The notes below the pieces were generated by a model. It was not told the origin of the DNA. It made no database searches and saw nothing but the letters and a program-made list of their open reading frames with translations. A program made the translations under genes and the position numbers. Below, in pieces: positions 33,968 to 43,404 of a stretch of 64,000 nt of DNA. The DNA lies in NCBI RefSeq assembly GCF_026248685.1, contig NZ_CP111036.1, positions 2,294,001 to 2,358,000 on the forward strand, read 5' to 3'. How positions within the stretch are numbered: the stretch's first letter is position 1; every line of letters begins with the position of its first letter. The stretch is from Haladaptatus caseinilyticus (lineage in GTDB: Archaea; Halobacteriota; Halobacteria; Halobacteriales; Haladaptataceae).

Positions 33968-34513
33968 CTGCCGGGATTGTGTTCGTCGGGAGCGAATACC
34001 AGACAGAATTTGATTTGAGTTCTGAGTGATTGGCGTCGTGAAATGTGAGCCACGAGGACGATCCGTATTTTTTGAACGATTTTCGATTCCGCGGTGTCAG
34101 TCGTCCTTGGAGCAGTTCATGAAAAAGGGATCCGCATAGATTGGATAGTGCACGCACGATCGGGAATAGAAGCTATTCGAGAAAGAACCTCAGAAGCCCC
34201 ACGATGAAAATAGTGACCCGGAAACGCGGGAGCCGTCACTTTCCACGTGGCAGGTTCGATATCCGACGGGGATCTACGACACCCTATCGAGTCAGGGTGC
34301 TCTTCTAACCCTCCGTTTTGTATGGCCAAACAACAGCAAAACCCGGTCAGTAACACGAACAGCCCCACAACGTAGGGCTTTTTGCCATATATCTCTGCCA
34401 CAATCGCAATCCGCTGTTCATGCTTTCCGGTCACTGCGGTTCCCCCACGCTATCGACGTTCCTACCGATTCAAAATGTGGTCCCGCGATGCCGGACCAGC
34501 GGGTGTATTCCCG
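33968..34513. other. Intergenic region upstream of RNase J, no convincing gene
   Basis: About 545 nt, less GC-rich than its surroundings. A minus-strand frame at 34117-34434 begins MTGKHEQRIAIVAEIYGKK, has one hydrophobic helix (YVVGLFVLLTGFCCCLA) and then a non-acidic tail with no recognisable family; it may be a small membrane protein or a remnant. Short T-runs near 34058-34072 and 34378-34383 could serve as terminators. Confidence 0.35.
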
Positions 34514-35593
34514 TTAGTCGTCGGCGCTGACGGGGGCGCTCTGAACCTCGATTTCACCCGAATCCAAGTCGGATTCGAGTTCGCGCGCTGCCTCGACCAT
34601 GTTTTTCATCTTGCCGTAGGCCACGTCACGCGGGAGCAGTTTCAAGCCGCAGTCCGGACTCACCGTCAACTGCTCCGGCGGGACGATTTCCAGCCCTTTC
34701 CGGATGTTCGCCTTGATCTCCTCCACGGTCTCCACTTCGGCGGTGTGGGCGTCGGTCACGCCGAGCGCGAGGTTCGCGGTGAACTCCGGGTCGCGGAACA
34801 CGTCCAACTGGTCGTAGTCGCCGTTGGCCAGTTCGAGGTCGAATTCGTCAACGGGGAAGTCGAGAATTTCGGGGTAGATACGCGAGTAGTCGCCGTAACA
34901 GACGTGCAGACCAAGGTAGACGTCCTCGGGGATTCCGTCGGCGATTCGTTCCAAACACTCGCCGACGATGGCGTGGTCGTCCGGCGTCGTCGCCAGCGCG
35001 GGTTCGTCGATTTGGATGTAGCGCGCGCCGGCATTGACCAACTTCTCGATTTCCTCGTTGACGAGGTCCGCGAGGTCGTACGCCAGTGACGCCTCGTCCT
35101 CGTAGGCTTCGTTGAAGCTCCAACTTGCCAGCGTGTACGGGCCGGTAATCGGTACCTTAACGGGGCGCTCTGCAACGTCGCTGGTGAACTCGTACTCGTC
35201 CACGAGCCACGATTCGTCGTACTCGACTTCGTTTACGACGCTCGGTTTGTCGAAACAGTTGTGTCCCCATACCTTCACCGGGCCGTTGAATTCGTAGCCG
35301 TCGATGCGGTGTGCGAAGAACTCGACCATCTCGTTACGCCGCATTTCGCCGTCGACCACGACGTCCAACCCTGCACGCTCGTGTTCGTCAGTGATGAGTC
35401 GGCATGCATCGTCTTTCGCCTCTCGCCACGCTTTCTCGTCGAAATCCGCGTCCGGGTCGTTGTACAAATCGCGCGCTCTATCCACCCACTTCGGTTTCGG
35501 ATAGCTTCCGACGACGGTCGTCAGGATGAAGTGGTCGTTGTCGTGGTCGTCGGGTCGGAACTGGTTTCGTGCGTCCGAAATCTCGTCACTCAT
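34514..35593 (-). CDS. metE: Short MetE-like methionine synthase, catalytic subunit
   Basis: A 359-residue protein matching the C-terminal catalytic half of cobalamin-independent methionine synthase, without the N-terminal folate half. The zinc/thiol-activation ligands are present: His230 and Cys232 (LHVCYG) and Cys315 (SPDCGLK). It methylates homocysteine to methionine. Short MetE proteins are thought not to use polyglutamyl methylfolate directly; the donor here is unknown. The ATG overlaps the stop of the upstream MetE-like gene by 4 nt, so the two are co-translated and may form a complex. Confidence 0.88.
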   Translation of the reverse strand: MSDEISDARNQFRPDDHDNDHFILTTVVGSYPKPKWVDRARDLYNDPDADFDEKAWREAKDDACRLITDEHERAGLDVVVDGEMRRNEMVEFFAHRIDGYEFNGPVKVWGHNCFDKPSVVNEVEYDESWLVDEYEFTSDVAERPVKVPITGPYTLASWSFNEAYEDEASLAYDLADLVNEEIEKLVNAGARYIQIDEPALATTPDDHAIVGECLERIADGIPEDVYLGLHVCYGDYSRIYPEILDFPVDEFDLELANGDYDQLDVFRDPEFTANLALGVTDAHTAEVETVEEIKANIRKGLEIVPPEQLTVSPDCGLKLLPRDVAYGKMKNMVEAARELESDLDSGEIEVQSAPVSADD

Positions 35594-36585
35594 GCTTTCA
35601 CCTCCTCCAACTGCGCGGCTTCAGCCAGTGCTATAAGTTTTTCCTCAAACTTGTTATACGGCAGGTAGAACGTCTCGGTGTTCGTCGTCAGATAGAGCGT
35701 GTCGAACTCGTTGACCGGCGTGTTCTCCTCGAACCAATCGACACGCTCTGCGACGGTCTCGGGCGACTCGACGAGCGTGTTCTGGCCGTTCACGAGTCCG
35801 AGCGAGACGGAGTCTTTCGTTCCATATTCGTTTACGTTGGATAGGCATCCGTCGTGGTCGCTGACGAGGTCGTATCCCACGGCATCGACGTCGGCGTCCA
35901 ACAGATGTGCGTGGACTTTCTCGTCTAACGATCCGAAGTATGGCTGGACGACGACTTCGGCGTCGGTCGCGGCCGCTACTGCGTCGATGGCCTCGCTAGC
36001 CCGCACATCTTCGCCGTCTTCAGGTGGGTTTTCCACGAGCGATGGCTCGAGAAGGAACAGCGTCTCGATATCCGGGAACGCGTCGACTTCGCCAGCGAGG
36101 AAATCGGCGGTTGCCGCGAGGAACTCCTTATCATCGCCGTAAAACTCGTCGGTCGCCAAATCCGATAGCGAGTACGGACCGGGGAGGACGGCCTGCACGT
36201 TGTCGGCGAGTTCCGTCGTCGTTTCCAGTTCGGCGGCCACGTCACCGTCGAAGGTGAGTTCGTCCACGACAACGGGGTCACGATAGAAGTTGTTGTTGTC
36301 GTAGTAGCGCACGATGCCACGCGTTTCGACCGAATCGTGGACTGCAAGCGGGTGCGCCAGCATGTCATCCCAGCGCAGTTGCCCTTCCACGATTCGGTCG
36401 AGTCCTGCATTCCGCTGTACCGAAACGACTTCTTCGCGAGCTTTGTCGTACACTGCGGTTAGCTCCGGTCCTTCGTCGCCGGAAATGAGATCGTCTTTCT
36501 GATGGCCCTTCAGGTCGGAAAGGTCGTCTTTCGCCCAGTCCGGAAGCGGAAAGACACCCGGTGTAGTTGCAACGCGCTCAGTCAT
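35590..36585 (-). CDS. MetE-like protein lacking the zinc site
   Basis: A 331-residue TIM-barrel relative of MetE, co-translated with the catalytic MetE-like protein. Unlike its partner it has no HxC motif and no late Cys: the region equivalent to the HxC strand reads VVVQPYFG, and the C-terminal barrel has LGLVNGQNT. The conserved LPGPYSLSDLA segment aligns with the partner's ITGPYTLASWS. It is therefore probably the substrate- or methyl-donor-handling half of a two-subunit enzyme, or a structural subunit. That role is inference. Confidence 0.8.
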   Translation of the reverse strand: MTERVATTPGVFPLPDWAKDDLSDLKGHQKDDLISGDEGPELTAVYDKAREEVVSVQRNAGLDRIVEGQLRWDDMLAHPLAVHDSVETRGIVRYYDNNNFYRDPVVVDELTFDGDVAAELETTTELADNVQAVLPGPYSLSDLATDEFYGDDKEFLAATADFLAGEVDAFPDIETLFLLEPSLVENPPEDGEDVRASEAIDAVAAATDAEVVVQPYFGSLDEKVHAHLLDADVDAVGYDLVSDHDGCLSNVNEYGTKDSVSLGLVNGQNTLVESPETVAERVDWFEENTPVNEFDTLYLTTNTETFYLPYNKFEEKLIALAEAAQLEEVKA

Positions 36586-36648
36586 GTACCCGACCCTATG
36601 ATATGCCGGTGTTTAATATTTTCCGTTCCAGAAAATGTCCAACAGTAA

Positions 36649-37224
36649 TTAGCGGACGAGCTTCAGGATCGATAGCGTCTCGAACGGGAACGATTCGTCC
36701 CGAAGTGCGACGGTGCTGAACCCGTTCTCGCTTGCCCTTTCAACGACTTCCTCGACGCCCGACAGGCTACTCACCAGCAGATACACCCGACCGCCGGGCG
36801 CGAGTACACGTCCGACGGAATCGAGAAACGGGTCGATGACCGCTCGACCCGATTCACCGCCCGACAGCGCTCGCTCCATCCAATCGTCGCGTTCCTCGTC
36901 CGGATCGGTCGGAAGATACGGTGGATTGAACAACACAGCGTCGAAAACCCCGTCTCGAAACGGTGAGAGGAGGTTTCCTCGAACCGGTTCGATGCCGCGC
37001 TCGCGCGCTCGCTTGCACGCGTGAGGATTTACGTCCGAGCCGAGAACGCGAGCACCCGTCCCGTCGGCGACGAACTCTGCGACGTATCCTGACCCCGTTC
37101 CGACTTCCAGTACGAGGTCCCCTTCTCGCACGTCTTCCGCCGCGACTTCGGCGAGCAGATTGGAATCCTCCGCCGGTTGGTACACCTTCGTCTCCATATC
37201 ACGTCGTTCCGCCAAATCAGTCAT
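36649..37224 (-). CDS. HemK2/MTQ2-type protein glutamine N5-methyltransferase
   Basis: A 191-residue SAM methyltransferase with motif I LEVGTGSGYVAEF (about 39-51) and the catalytic NPPYLP (about 100-105) of N5-glutamine methyltransferases. The N-terminal VYQPAEDSNLL is characteristic of the HemK2/Mtq2 group, which in archaea and eukaryotes methylates the GGQ motif of release factor 1. It lacks the N-terminal helical domain of bacterial PrmC, as expected. Its ATG overlaps the mechanosensitive channel gene's TGA. Confidence 0.88.
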   Translation of the reverse strand: MTDLAERRDMETKVYQPAEDSNLLAEVAAEDVREGDLVLEVGTGSGYVAEFVADGTGARVLGSDVNPHACKRARERGIEPVRGNLLSPFRDGVFDAVLFNPPYLPTDPDEERDDWMERALSGGESGRAVIDPFLDSVGRVLAPGGRVYLLVSSLSGVEEVVERASENGFSTVALRDESFPFETLSILKLVR

Positions 37225-38420
37225 TTCTCATCACCGTCATCGCTCTCGCCACGTCCATCGATGGATTGGGACCCGATGTCCTCACCGCCATCGGCCGTCG
37301 GACCGAGTTCACGCTGTCGTGTTCGTGCGACCTGAAAGCCACCCGTTTCCTGCCTGCCGGCGAGTTCGCGCTGTGGGAACGGAATCTTGATTCCCTCCTG
37401 CTCGAATGCGTCCTTGACCGCACCCATGACCTTCGTCCGGGCGCGCCATTTCCGACGGGCACTGGGCTTGTCTATCCAAAATCGCAGGCCGAGGACGATG
37501 GCCGAGTCACCGAACTCCTTCGTCACGACTTCCGGGGACGGAACCGTCAGCGCATCGTCCACCTCACTCATCGCCGATTCTGCGAGTTCCGCCGCCCGTT
37601 CCACGTCCACGTCGTAATCGACGCCCACATCGATTTCCAGTCGGAGGCGACCCTTTCGACTCCGATTGGTAATCGTGCTTCCACCGACCACTTCGTTCGG
37701 AATCATCACGAACTCGCCGTCAAACGTCTGTATTCGTGTGTTGACGATGGAGATGTCGGTCACGATTCCTTCCCGTTCCTCGATTTCCACCCAGTCGCCG
37801 ATTTCGAACGGGCGGGAAAACATCAGCATAAATCCGGCCAACAGCGACCCGAGCGTCTGGCGGGCCGCCATTCCGACCACGATGCCGAGGAACCCGGCAC
37901 CGACCAGCAGGCCGGTGAGGTCGACTTTCCAAAATCCGAGGACAGCCGCAAATGCGACGACGTACACCGATACCTGCGCGACACGAATCATCACTTGCGT
38001 CTGATGTTTGGAGAACACATCTCGTTGACCGGTCATGCGCTCGATGGCTTGTTTGATAATTCCCGCGGCGATGTAAGCCACAGCGAGTGTTACGACCGTT
38101 AACGTGACTTTAACACCTGCCCATTCATCCATCAAGCTTCTTAACAATTTCTCCCAATCTGCAGTGAAGATGATCGTCGTATCGACCACTTTCCAGAGGA
38201 ACAGCATCGTCACACCTGCGAGAACGAGAAATATAGCGAGGGAACCAACCACGATTACGTTTGCTAGCGCATCCGGCATCCTCTCCTGCAAGTGCGGACG
38301 AACGCGCCACGCGATGAGGAGACCCGCGAGTACGGAGAACACGACGAAGGCGGTAATGAGCACCCGTACATCAAGCCATGATAGCCGGCCTACCTGCCGG
38401 AAGAGTTCTTGCGCCATCAA
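37221..38420 (-). CDS. MscS-family mechanosensitive channel
   Basis: A 399-residue small-conductance mechanosensitive channel: four to five N-terminal helices, then the pore-lining helix (LVGAGFLGIVVGMAARQTLGSLLAG, about 210-235) and the MscS beta and alpha-beta domains (EIGDWVEI, RIQTFDGEFVMIPN). The C-terminus is polar. It protects cells from hypo-osmotic shock. It overlaps ksgA upstream and hemK2 downstream by ATGA, so it lies inside a translation/RNA-modification operon, as in other haloarchaea. Confidence 0.93.
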   Translation of the reverse strand: MMAQELFRQVGRLSWLDVRVLITAFVVFSVLAGLLIAWRVRPHLQERMPDALANVIVVGSLAIFLVLAGVTMLFLWKVVDTTIIFTADWEKLLRSLMDEWAGVKVTLTVVTLAVAYIAAGIIKQAIERMTGQRDVFSKHQTQVMIRVAQVSVYVVAFAAVLGFWKVDLTGLLVGAGFLGIVVGMAARQTLGSLLAGFMLMFSRPFEIGDWVEIEEREGIVTDISIVNTRIQTFDGEFVMIPNEVVGGSTITNRSRKGRLRLEIDVGVDYDVDVERAAELAESAMSEVDDALTVPSPEVVTKEFGDSAIVLGLRFWIDKPSARRKWRARTKVMGAVKDAFEQEGIKIPFPQRELAGRQETGGFQVARTRQRELGPTADGGEDIGSQSIDGRGESDDGDEK

Positions 38421-39301
38421 CCACCACCTCGACCGAACTCATCCGCAACCCCTGCCATCGCCGCGAACTGTGCGGGGGTGACGTTTCCGGCGCGCTTTCT
38501 GAGGATGTCGTCAGTCAACACGTCCGGTTCCGGCTCTTCGAGCGCGTCCACGACCGCGTCGGCGTCGTCCAGTCCCGAGATGTGCGCCGTGTTGCGGATC
38601 GCGTTTCGAATCGTCTTCCGACGCTGGGTGAAGACGGCCTTCACGAAGTCCAGGAAAAACGCCTCGTCGTCCACCTCGTAATCGGGATCCCGCGGCGTCG
38701 TGCGCACGATCGCGCTCGACACCTCCGGCGCGGGCGAAAACGCCTCGCGGGGAACGACCTCGACGACTTCCACGTCGGCGTAGTGCTGCGCCGTGACGGA
38801 GAGTCGCCCGTAGTCGTCGGTTCCGGACTCACCAGCCATGCGCTCCGCGAACTCCCGTTGGAACATGAGTATCGTCGGCTTTCCAAGCGGAAGCAGTCGG
38901 AACGTGATCTCGCTGGAGATTCCGTACGGAAGGTTGGCGACGCAGGCGGTGAAATCGGGAAGGTCTACACTTAGTGCGTCCCCCTCTACGACGGTCAACC
39001 GTCCCGTCCGGCAGTCCTCGGCGAACTCCCGTCGGAGGAAGTCAGCGAACTTCGGGTCCCGTTCGACCACCGTTACGCGGTCCGCAGTCGCCAGTAGTCG
39101 GTCGGTCAGAACACCCGGTCCGCCCCCTATTTCGAGGACGTGCGTGAGATCCATCTCCTCGGCGTACTCCGGAATTCGGTCAACGACTCGGTCGTCGATG
39201 AGGAAATGTTGGTCGCTGTTCGGGTCGGCCCGGACGCCTGCCCTTCGAATCAGACCGTCTGGGTCTCTCGTTCCGTGTTCCTCACGTGGCGAACGTCCCA
39301 T
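38417..39301 (-). CDS. rsmA: 16S rRNA adenine dimethyltransferase KsgA/Dim1
   Basis: A 294-residue rRNA methyltransferase that dimethylates two adjacent adenines in the 3' hairpin of 16S rRNA during small-subunit maturation. Motif I EIGGGPGVLT (about 56-65) and the catalytic NLPYGIS (about 124-130) are present. The N-terminal Arg/Glu/Asp stretch before DQHFLID is a halophilic extension. It overlaps the MscS gene by 4 nt and belongs to the L21e-Rpb4-DUF655-KsgA operon. Confidence 0.95.
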   Translation of the reverse strand: MGRSPREEHGTRDPDGLIRRAGVRADPNSDQHFLIDDRVVDRIPEYAEEMDLTHVLEIGGGPGVLTDRLLATADRVTVVERDPKFADFLRREFAEDCRTGRLTVVEGDALSVDLPDFTACVANLPYGISSEITFRLLPLGKPTILMFQREFAERMAGESGTDDYGRLSVTAQHYADVEVVEVVPREAFSPAPEVSSAIVRTTPRDPDYEVDDEAFFLDFVKAVFTQRRKTIRNAIRNTAHISGLDDADAVVDALEEPEPDVLTDDILRKRAGNVTPAQFAAMAGVADEFGRGGG

Positions 39302-39488
39302 CGTTATACTGGCTTACCGGAGCGAGTGGCGTAAACCCACCGAGTCAGGATGGGTCCGACCAGCGCACGTACTACATCAACGACGCTACCGACGGAACGA
39401 AGGGAGCCTCGGCTATGCCTCGATGCAATTCACCCCAGTACGATACGGGGAGTGTTCGCCACGGCCGCGACTACGCGGGGTGACCGAG

Positions 39489-40061
39489 TCACTCGCGTCG
39501 GGCGAACGTCCGATATTTCAGGTCGTCTTCGCGTATCTCCTCGAGTATCCGTTCGACCAGCACGCCTTCCGGGTCGTGCAGTCCTGCGACACGTTCCTCG
39601 AGGTCGTCGAAGCTCTCGAAGGGTTGACGCTTGCGCGCTTCGAGCACGTTGTTACGTAGTTTCTTCCCGATGCCCGGAAGCAGGTTCAGCTGGTGGAGTC
39701 GGAGGGTGATCGGCTGGGCATCGTTGTAGAAATCCACGAACCGCTTTTCGTTACGTTCGACGATATCGACTACGGCGTGTTCGAGTTCCGACTGGGCGGC
39801 GGAGGTAAGGTCGCCGTACCCGACTTCGTGGAGCTCATCGATGTTTTCGCGGGCTTCCGGCGGCTCGACTGGAATGCTGTCGCCGATACCGACGCTCGTT
39901 TCCTTTTCGAGTGTGAGTTCGAGGAGATGGAAGTCCGATTCGGTCAACGCATAGGCGACCGGTTCCTTCTGGTACTGGGGACGATCATCTTCCGCCCGTC
40001 CGTGGGGGAGAAAGTCGAGCACCACAGCCACTGCTTCGCGGCCACTCTCGGATTCACTCAT
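39489..40061 (-). CDS. DUF655 protein (HhH nucleic-acid binding)
   Basis: A 190-residue archaeal DUF655 protein, conserved between Rpb4 and KsgA genes. It starts AVVLDFLPHGR, typical for the family, and contains a helix-hairpin-helix segment (NLLPGIGKKLRNNVLEAR, about 128-145), so it probably binds nucleic acid. The context suggests a role in ribosome or RNA metabolism. No enzymatic motif is visible. It lies 43 nt after Rpb4. Confidence 0.92.
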   Translation of the reverse strand: MSESESGREAVAVVLDFLPHGRAEDDRPQYQKEPVAYALTESDFHLLELTLEKETSVGIGDSIPVEPPEARENIDELHEVGYGDLTSAAQSELEHAVVDIVERNEKRFVDFYNDAQPITLRLHQLNLLPGIGKKLRNNVLEARKRQPFESFDDLEERVAGLHDPEGVLVERILEEIREDDLKYRTFARRE

Positions 40062-40104
40062 TGCCCGACAGTACGGCGACGAGTAACTTAAAGAATCGGT
40101 GAAG

Positions 40105-40461
40105 TCACTCGTACTTCGCGACGACGTTCAGGATTTCGTCCAACTCGTCGCCCGAAAGCGCGAAGCGTTGCTGAGCGTAGATCGCACGCAGTTCGTCGCG
40201 GTCTTTCGGCAGGAGGTCCGTGATTTTGTACGCCGTTGGTTCGTCCACCTTTTCGAGTTCGAGCAGTTCACCGACCAGATCGCGGGACTCCTCTTCGTCG
40301 AGGGCCGCAAATCGATTTACGTGCTCGATGGCTCGGGAGAGGTTGTACGGCATCTCACGGCTTTCGTCCAGTGCGCGATCTCGCTCGATTTCCGCGAGCA
40401 GTTCCTTGGCTTCTGCCGTAGTGAGATAATCCTCGCTCAGCTTTTCCTTGAAAATCGTCAT
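40105..40461 (-). CDS. rpoF: RNA polymerase subunit Rpb4 (RpoF)
   Basis: A 118-residue subunit forming the stalk of the archaeal RNA polymerase with Rpb7 (RpoE). The sequence shows the HRDC-like helical fold: LTTAEAKELLAEIE, AIEHVNRFAAL, ITDLLPKDRDELRAIYAQQR and the C-terminal LDEILNVVAKY. It lies 3 nt after L21e, the standard archaeal order. Confidence 0.96.
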   Translation of the reverse strand: MTIFKEKLSEDYLTTAEAKELLAEIERDRALDESREMPYNLSRAIEHVNRFAALDEEESRDLVGELLELEKVDEPTAYKITDLLPKDRDELRAIYAQQRFALSGDELDEILNVVAKYE

Positions 40462-40464
40462 GCG

Positions 40465-40755
40465 TTACTCCTGTGCGCGGAGGTGTGCTGGCTTGGTGAT
40501 GAGCGTCTTCTCTTTGTTGCCATCGACGATGAGGACCTTGTACGCTTGGCCCTGTTTGCCAGCGACTTCGCCCGTCCGGCCGTTGAATCGTGGGTGGAAA
40601 CGTCCTTCGCGGACGCTCGGGTCGATTTTGAGGTGGACTTTCTGTCCTTCCTCGTACTGCTGGACGGCGCGCTGTGGTGGCGAGGTGCCACGTTCTCGGG
40701 GGTTGTTCGAGAGCTTTTCGCGGGTGCTGTGGTTAGGTCCGTGCGAACTCGGCAT
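40465..40755 (-). CDS. rpl21e: 50S ribosomal protein L21e
   Basis: A 96-residue large-subunit protein with an SH3-like core; SSHGPNHSTREKLSNNPRERG at the N-terminus and FHPRFNGRTGEV in the core are diagnostic. It leads the operon with Rpb4, DUF655, KsgA, MscS and HemK2. The 240 nt upstream are shared with the divergent cystathionine synthase gene. Confidence 0.97.
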   Translation of the reverse strand: MPSSHGPNHSTREKLSNNPRERGTSPPQRAVQQYEEGQKVHLKIDPSVREGRFHPRFNGRTGEVAGKQGQAYKVLIVDGNKEKTLITKPAHLRAQE

Positions 40756-40995
40756 AGTCGTATGACGCTCTTGTTCGGTGACCGTTATAAAACGTCCGTT
40801 CCACGACGACGGAGAGGGGGTGAAATTCCTTCAGACGAGGGTCGTTCTTTGCGAGTGTATCACAGAGTCAACCAGGTTCGGAAGTGGGGGAATCGAGGGA
40901 GGTGTGTCGCATAGGAGATCGCGGAGCGGTACAGAAAAGAGATACCCCGACGCGGAAGGGGAAGAATAACCTGCCCCCGCTACGTCCCATCGCGC

Positions 40996-42162
40996 ATGAC
41001 CGATAGCGACGATTTCCAGTTCGAAACGCGGTCCATCCACGCAGGGCAGGAACCGGACGAGGAGACGGGTGCGCTGATGACGCCCATCTACGCCAATTCG
41101 ACCTACGTGCAGGACGGCCCCGGCGACCACCGCGGCTACGAATACTCGCGCACGGGCAACCCGACGCGAACCGACCTCGAAGATAACCTCGCCAGTCTGG
41201 AAAGCGGCGAGTTCGGCCGCGCCTTCTCCAGCGGGATGGGCGCTATCAACACCGTTCTGAACCTGCTTTCCTCGGGGGACCACGTCATCGCCAGCGAGGA
41301 CGTGTACGGCGGCACCCACCGCATCTTCACACAGGTGTACGAGGACTACGGCCTCGAATTCTCCTTCGTGGACATGACCGACACGGACGAAGTATCCGAC
41401 GCAGTCCGGAACAACACGGAACTGTTGTGGGTCGAAACCCCGACGAACCCACTGCTTAACGTCGTGGACATCGCAGCGATGGCTGATATCGCGGAAGACG
41501 CCGACGCCCTCTGTGCAGTGGACAACACCTTCGCGACGCCGTACCTCCAGCGCCCGCTCGAGCTCGGCGCGGACATCGTCTCGCACTCGCTGACGAAGTA
41601 CCTCGGCGGCCACTCCGACGTGGTCGGCGGTGCACTCGTCACGGACGACGAGGAACTGGACGAACAGTTCGGGTTCTATCAGAACAGCGTCGGCGCGACC
41701 CCCGGCCCGCACGACTGTTTTCTCGTCCTGCGCGGAACCAAAACGCTCGGCGTTCGAATGGACCGCCACTGCGACAACGCTCGCGACATTGCCCACTGGT
41801 TGGACGACCACGAGGCGGTCGAGACGGTGTACTTCCCCGGCCTCGAATCACACCCGAACCACGAACTCGCGGCGGAGCAGATGGACGACTTTGGCGGTAT
41901 GGTCAGCTTCGAACTCGACGCCTCGCTCGAGGAGGCCGCAGAAGTCGTGGCCGAGACGGATATATTCACCCTCGCCGAAAGCCTCGGCGGTGTCGAATCG
42001 CTCATCGAGCAACCCGCGACGATGACTCACGCCGCGATTCCGGCGGAAGAGCGACAGGCCGCGGGGCTATCGGACGGCCTGATTCGCGCCAGCGTCGGTA
42101 TCGAGCACGTTGATGACTTGAAAGCAGACCTTCAACAGGCGTTCGACGCCGTGCTGAACTGA
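40996..42162 (+). CDS. Cystathionine gamma-synthase/gamma-lyase family PLP enzyme
   Basis: A 388-residue fold-type I PLP enzyme of the Cys/Met metabolism family. The PLP lysine is Lys201 in [22 protein letters not shown] (50-58) and the C-terminal [18 protein letters not shown] match. It could be cystathionine gamma-synthase, gamma-lyase or O-acetylhomoserine sulfhydrylase; sequence alone does not separate these. Together with the nearby cysteine synthase and MetE-like genes it may take part in sulfur amino acid metabolism. Monocistronic. Confidence 0.92.
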   Translation: MTDSDDFQFETRSIHAGQEPDEETGALMTPIYANSTYVQDGPGDHRGYEYSRTGNPTRTDLEDNLASLESGEFGRAFSSGMGAINTVLNLLSSGDHVIASEDVYGGTHRIFTQVYEDYGLEFSFVDMTDTDEVSDAVRNNTELLWVETPTNPLLNVVDIAAMADIAEDADALCAVDNTFATPYLQRPLELGADIVSHSLTKYLGGHSDVVGGALVTDDEELDEQFGFYQNSVGATPGPHDCFLVLRGTKTLGVRMDRHCDNARDIAHWLDDHEAVETVYFPGLESHPNHELAAEQMDDFGGMVSFELDASLEEAAEVVAETDIFTLAESLGGVESLIEQPATMTHAAIPAEERQAAGLSDGLIRASVGIEHVDDLKADLQQAFDAVLN

Positions 42163-42270
42163 GCGAACGGGCGGAGTCCGTCCGGACTATTTCTGCGGAG
42201 AAATCCTGACGAACGAAGGATAGAGGGGTCACTCATCGATTGAAATTCCGAAACCGAAAAATAACCGGAA

Positions 42271-42537
42271 TTAAATCCGGCCGACGTTCTGCACGTCGAC
42301 GCTCTCGACGCCTTCGACGGACGAGAACGATTCCTCGACCGCTTCCGTGCCACCGGCATCGTCGGGGACGATGACGGTCGGCAGGAGCGCGACGAGGCCG
42401 AACGCGACGTCGTCACGCTCGAAGCCGTTGATTTTCGCACCCTCGGGGAGCGAGTCTTCGAGTTTCTCCTGGAGATCGTCGAGATCGATCTCGGGGCTTT
42501 GCGGCATTACCTTGACTTTGGCGGCTACTTTTCCCAT
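42271..42537 (-). CDS. ef1b: Elongation factor 1-beta (aEF-1beta)
   Basis: An 88-residue nucleotide-exchange factor for aEF-1alpha. [20 protein letters not shown] and the ferredoxin-like core ending [11 protein letters not shown] are characteristic. It lies 3 nt after the tiny zinc-finger gene, the conserved haloarchaeal pair. Confidence 0.96.
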   Translation of the reverse strand: MGKVAAKVKVMPQSPEIDLDDLQEKLEDSLPEGAKINGFERDDVAFGLVALLPTVIVPDDAGGTEAVEESFSSVEGVESVDVQNVGRI

Positions 42538-42540
42538 GGT

Positions 42541-42717
42541 TTACGGTCCGAGGAACCCACAGTCGGGGCACTCGTAGAGGTTGCTCTGTTTTCGGCACTT
42601 CGCACAGCGGTAGATGGTCTGCCCGCAGTCGGGGCACTTGAACGACGCGGCGTTCGTGCCGGAGATGTTAATCCCGCACGAGACGCATTTTCGCGCCTGC
42701 TTTTGCGTCTGACTCAT
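42541..42717 (-). CDS. HVO_2753-type small zinc finger protein
   Basis: A 58-residue protein with four CxxC pairs: Cys11/14, 28/31, 38/41 and 50/53, i.e. two zinc ribbons. The order CVSC, CPDC, CAKC, CPDC and the C-terminal GFLGP match the haloarchaeal HVO_2753 family, a well-folded mu-protein linked to motility and biofilm phenotypes in Haloferax. It is always encoded directly upstream of aEF-1beta; here the gap is 3 nt. Confidence 0.93.
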   Translation of the reverse strand: MSQTQKQARKCVSCGINISGTNAASFKCPDCGQTIYRCAKCRKQSNLYECPDCGFLGP

Positions 42718-42802
42718 ACCCCCACGTTCCGCCGCGCGGCTTTTAACGCTTCCCTTCTCGTTCCGAACCCGGTCGTCCGGACCACACCGTTCGAACGGCG
42801 CG

Positions 42803-43195
42803 TTAGAACGCGCCCGTCTCGACGGTGGTGTCGGCGTGGAGGCTGTCTTTGACTGCGTCGTGAACCTTACAGAGTTCGAACGCGCGGTCGATGACGTTCT
42901 GGGCCGTTTCGTCGTCGGTCTCGGCTTCCCATTTGATGTCGAACGAGACGGAGTCGAGTTTGTCGTCGTCGTTCAGACCGCCGTTTACCGTGATTTCGAT
43001 CTTCCCGAGGTCGCCAGCACCGCGCTGTTCGCCGCCGACGCGGAGGGCGGGAACGTAGCAGGACCCGTAGGCCGCGAGCAGTGTTTCGAGCGTGTCGGGT
43101 GCGTCCTCACCCGTCGCGTCGATGGTGAGCGAAAAGTCGCGAACATCGTTCTCTGCGCTGTAGCCTGCTTCCGACGTGGTAGTGACTTCTGGCAT
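42803..43195 (-). CDS. OsmC-family peroxiredoxin-like protein
   Basis: A 130-residue OsmC/Ohr protein, a dimeric thiol peroxidase reducing organic hydroperoxides. The two reactive cysteines are Cys46 (YGSCYVPA) and Cys109 (ELCKVHD). Ohr (organic hydroperoxide) versus OsmC subtype is not clear. Monocistronic on the minus strand. Confidence 0.9.
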   Translation of the reverse strand: MPEVTTTSEAGYSAENDVRDFSLTIDATGEDAPDTLETLLAAYGSCYVPALRVGGEQRGAGDLGKIEITVNGGLNDDDKLDSVSFDIKWEAETDDETAQNVIDRAFELCKVHDAVKDSLHADTTVETGAF

Positions 43196-43404
43196 TGCAG
43201 TTTACAAATCTGGCGCGACACTCCTAAGGTTTGTTCTTCCGGCCTCGTTTGACGGAGTGACGGTATCGCTTTGAGCGATGATTCGTCCCTGTCCTCGGAG
43301 TGAATCCGTTCGGTTTGTCGAGGGTGGTTGCTGACTCGAAGAAACCATCCCTCGAACGGATATCGGACACGACACCGAAAAAGAATCCCGGCGAGGCTGA
43401 CCCC

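Noticed and set aside
34117-34434. Minus-strand frame with one hydrophobic helix (FVLLTGFCCCLA) upstream of RNase J.
   Set aside because: The tail is not acidic, no promoter or RBS is evident, and no family is recognisable; left as a possible remnant only.
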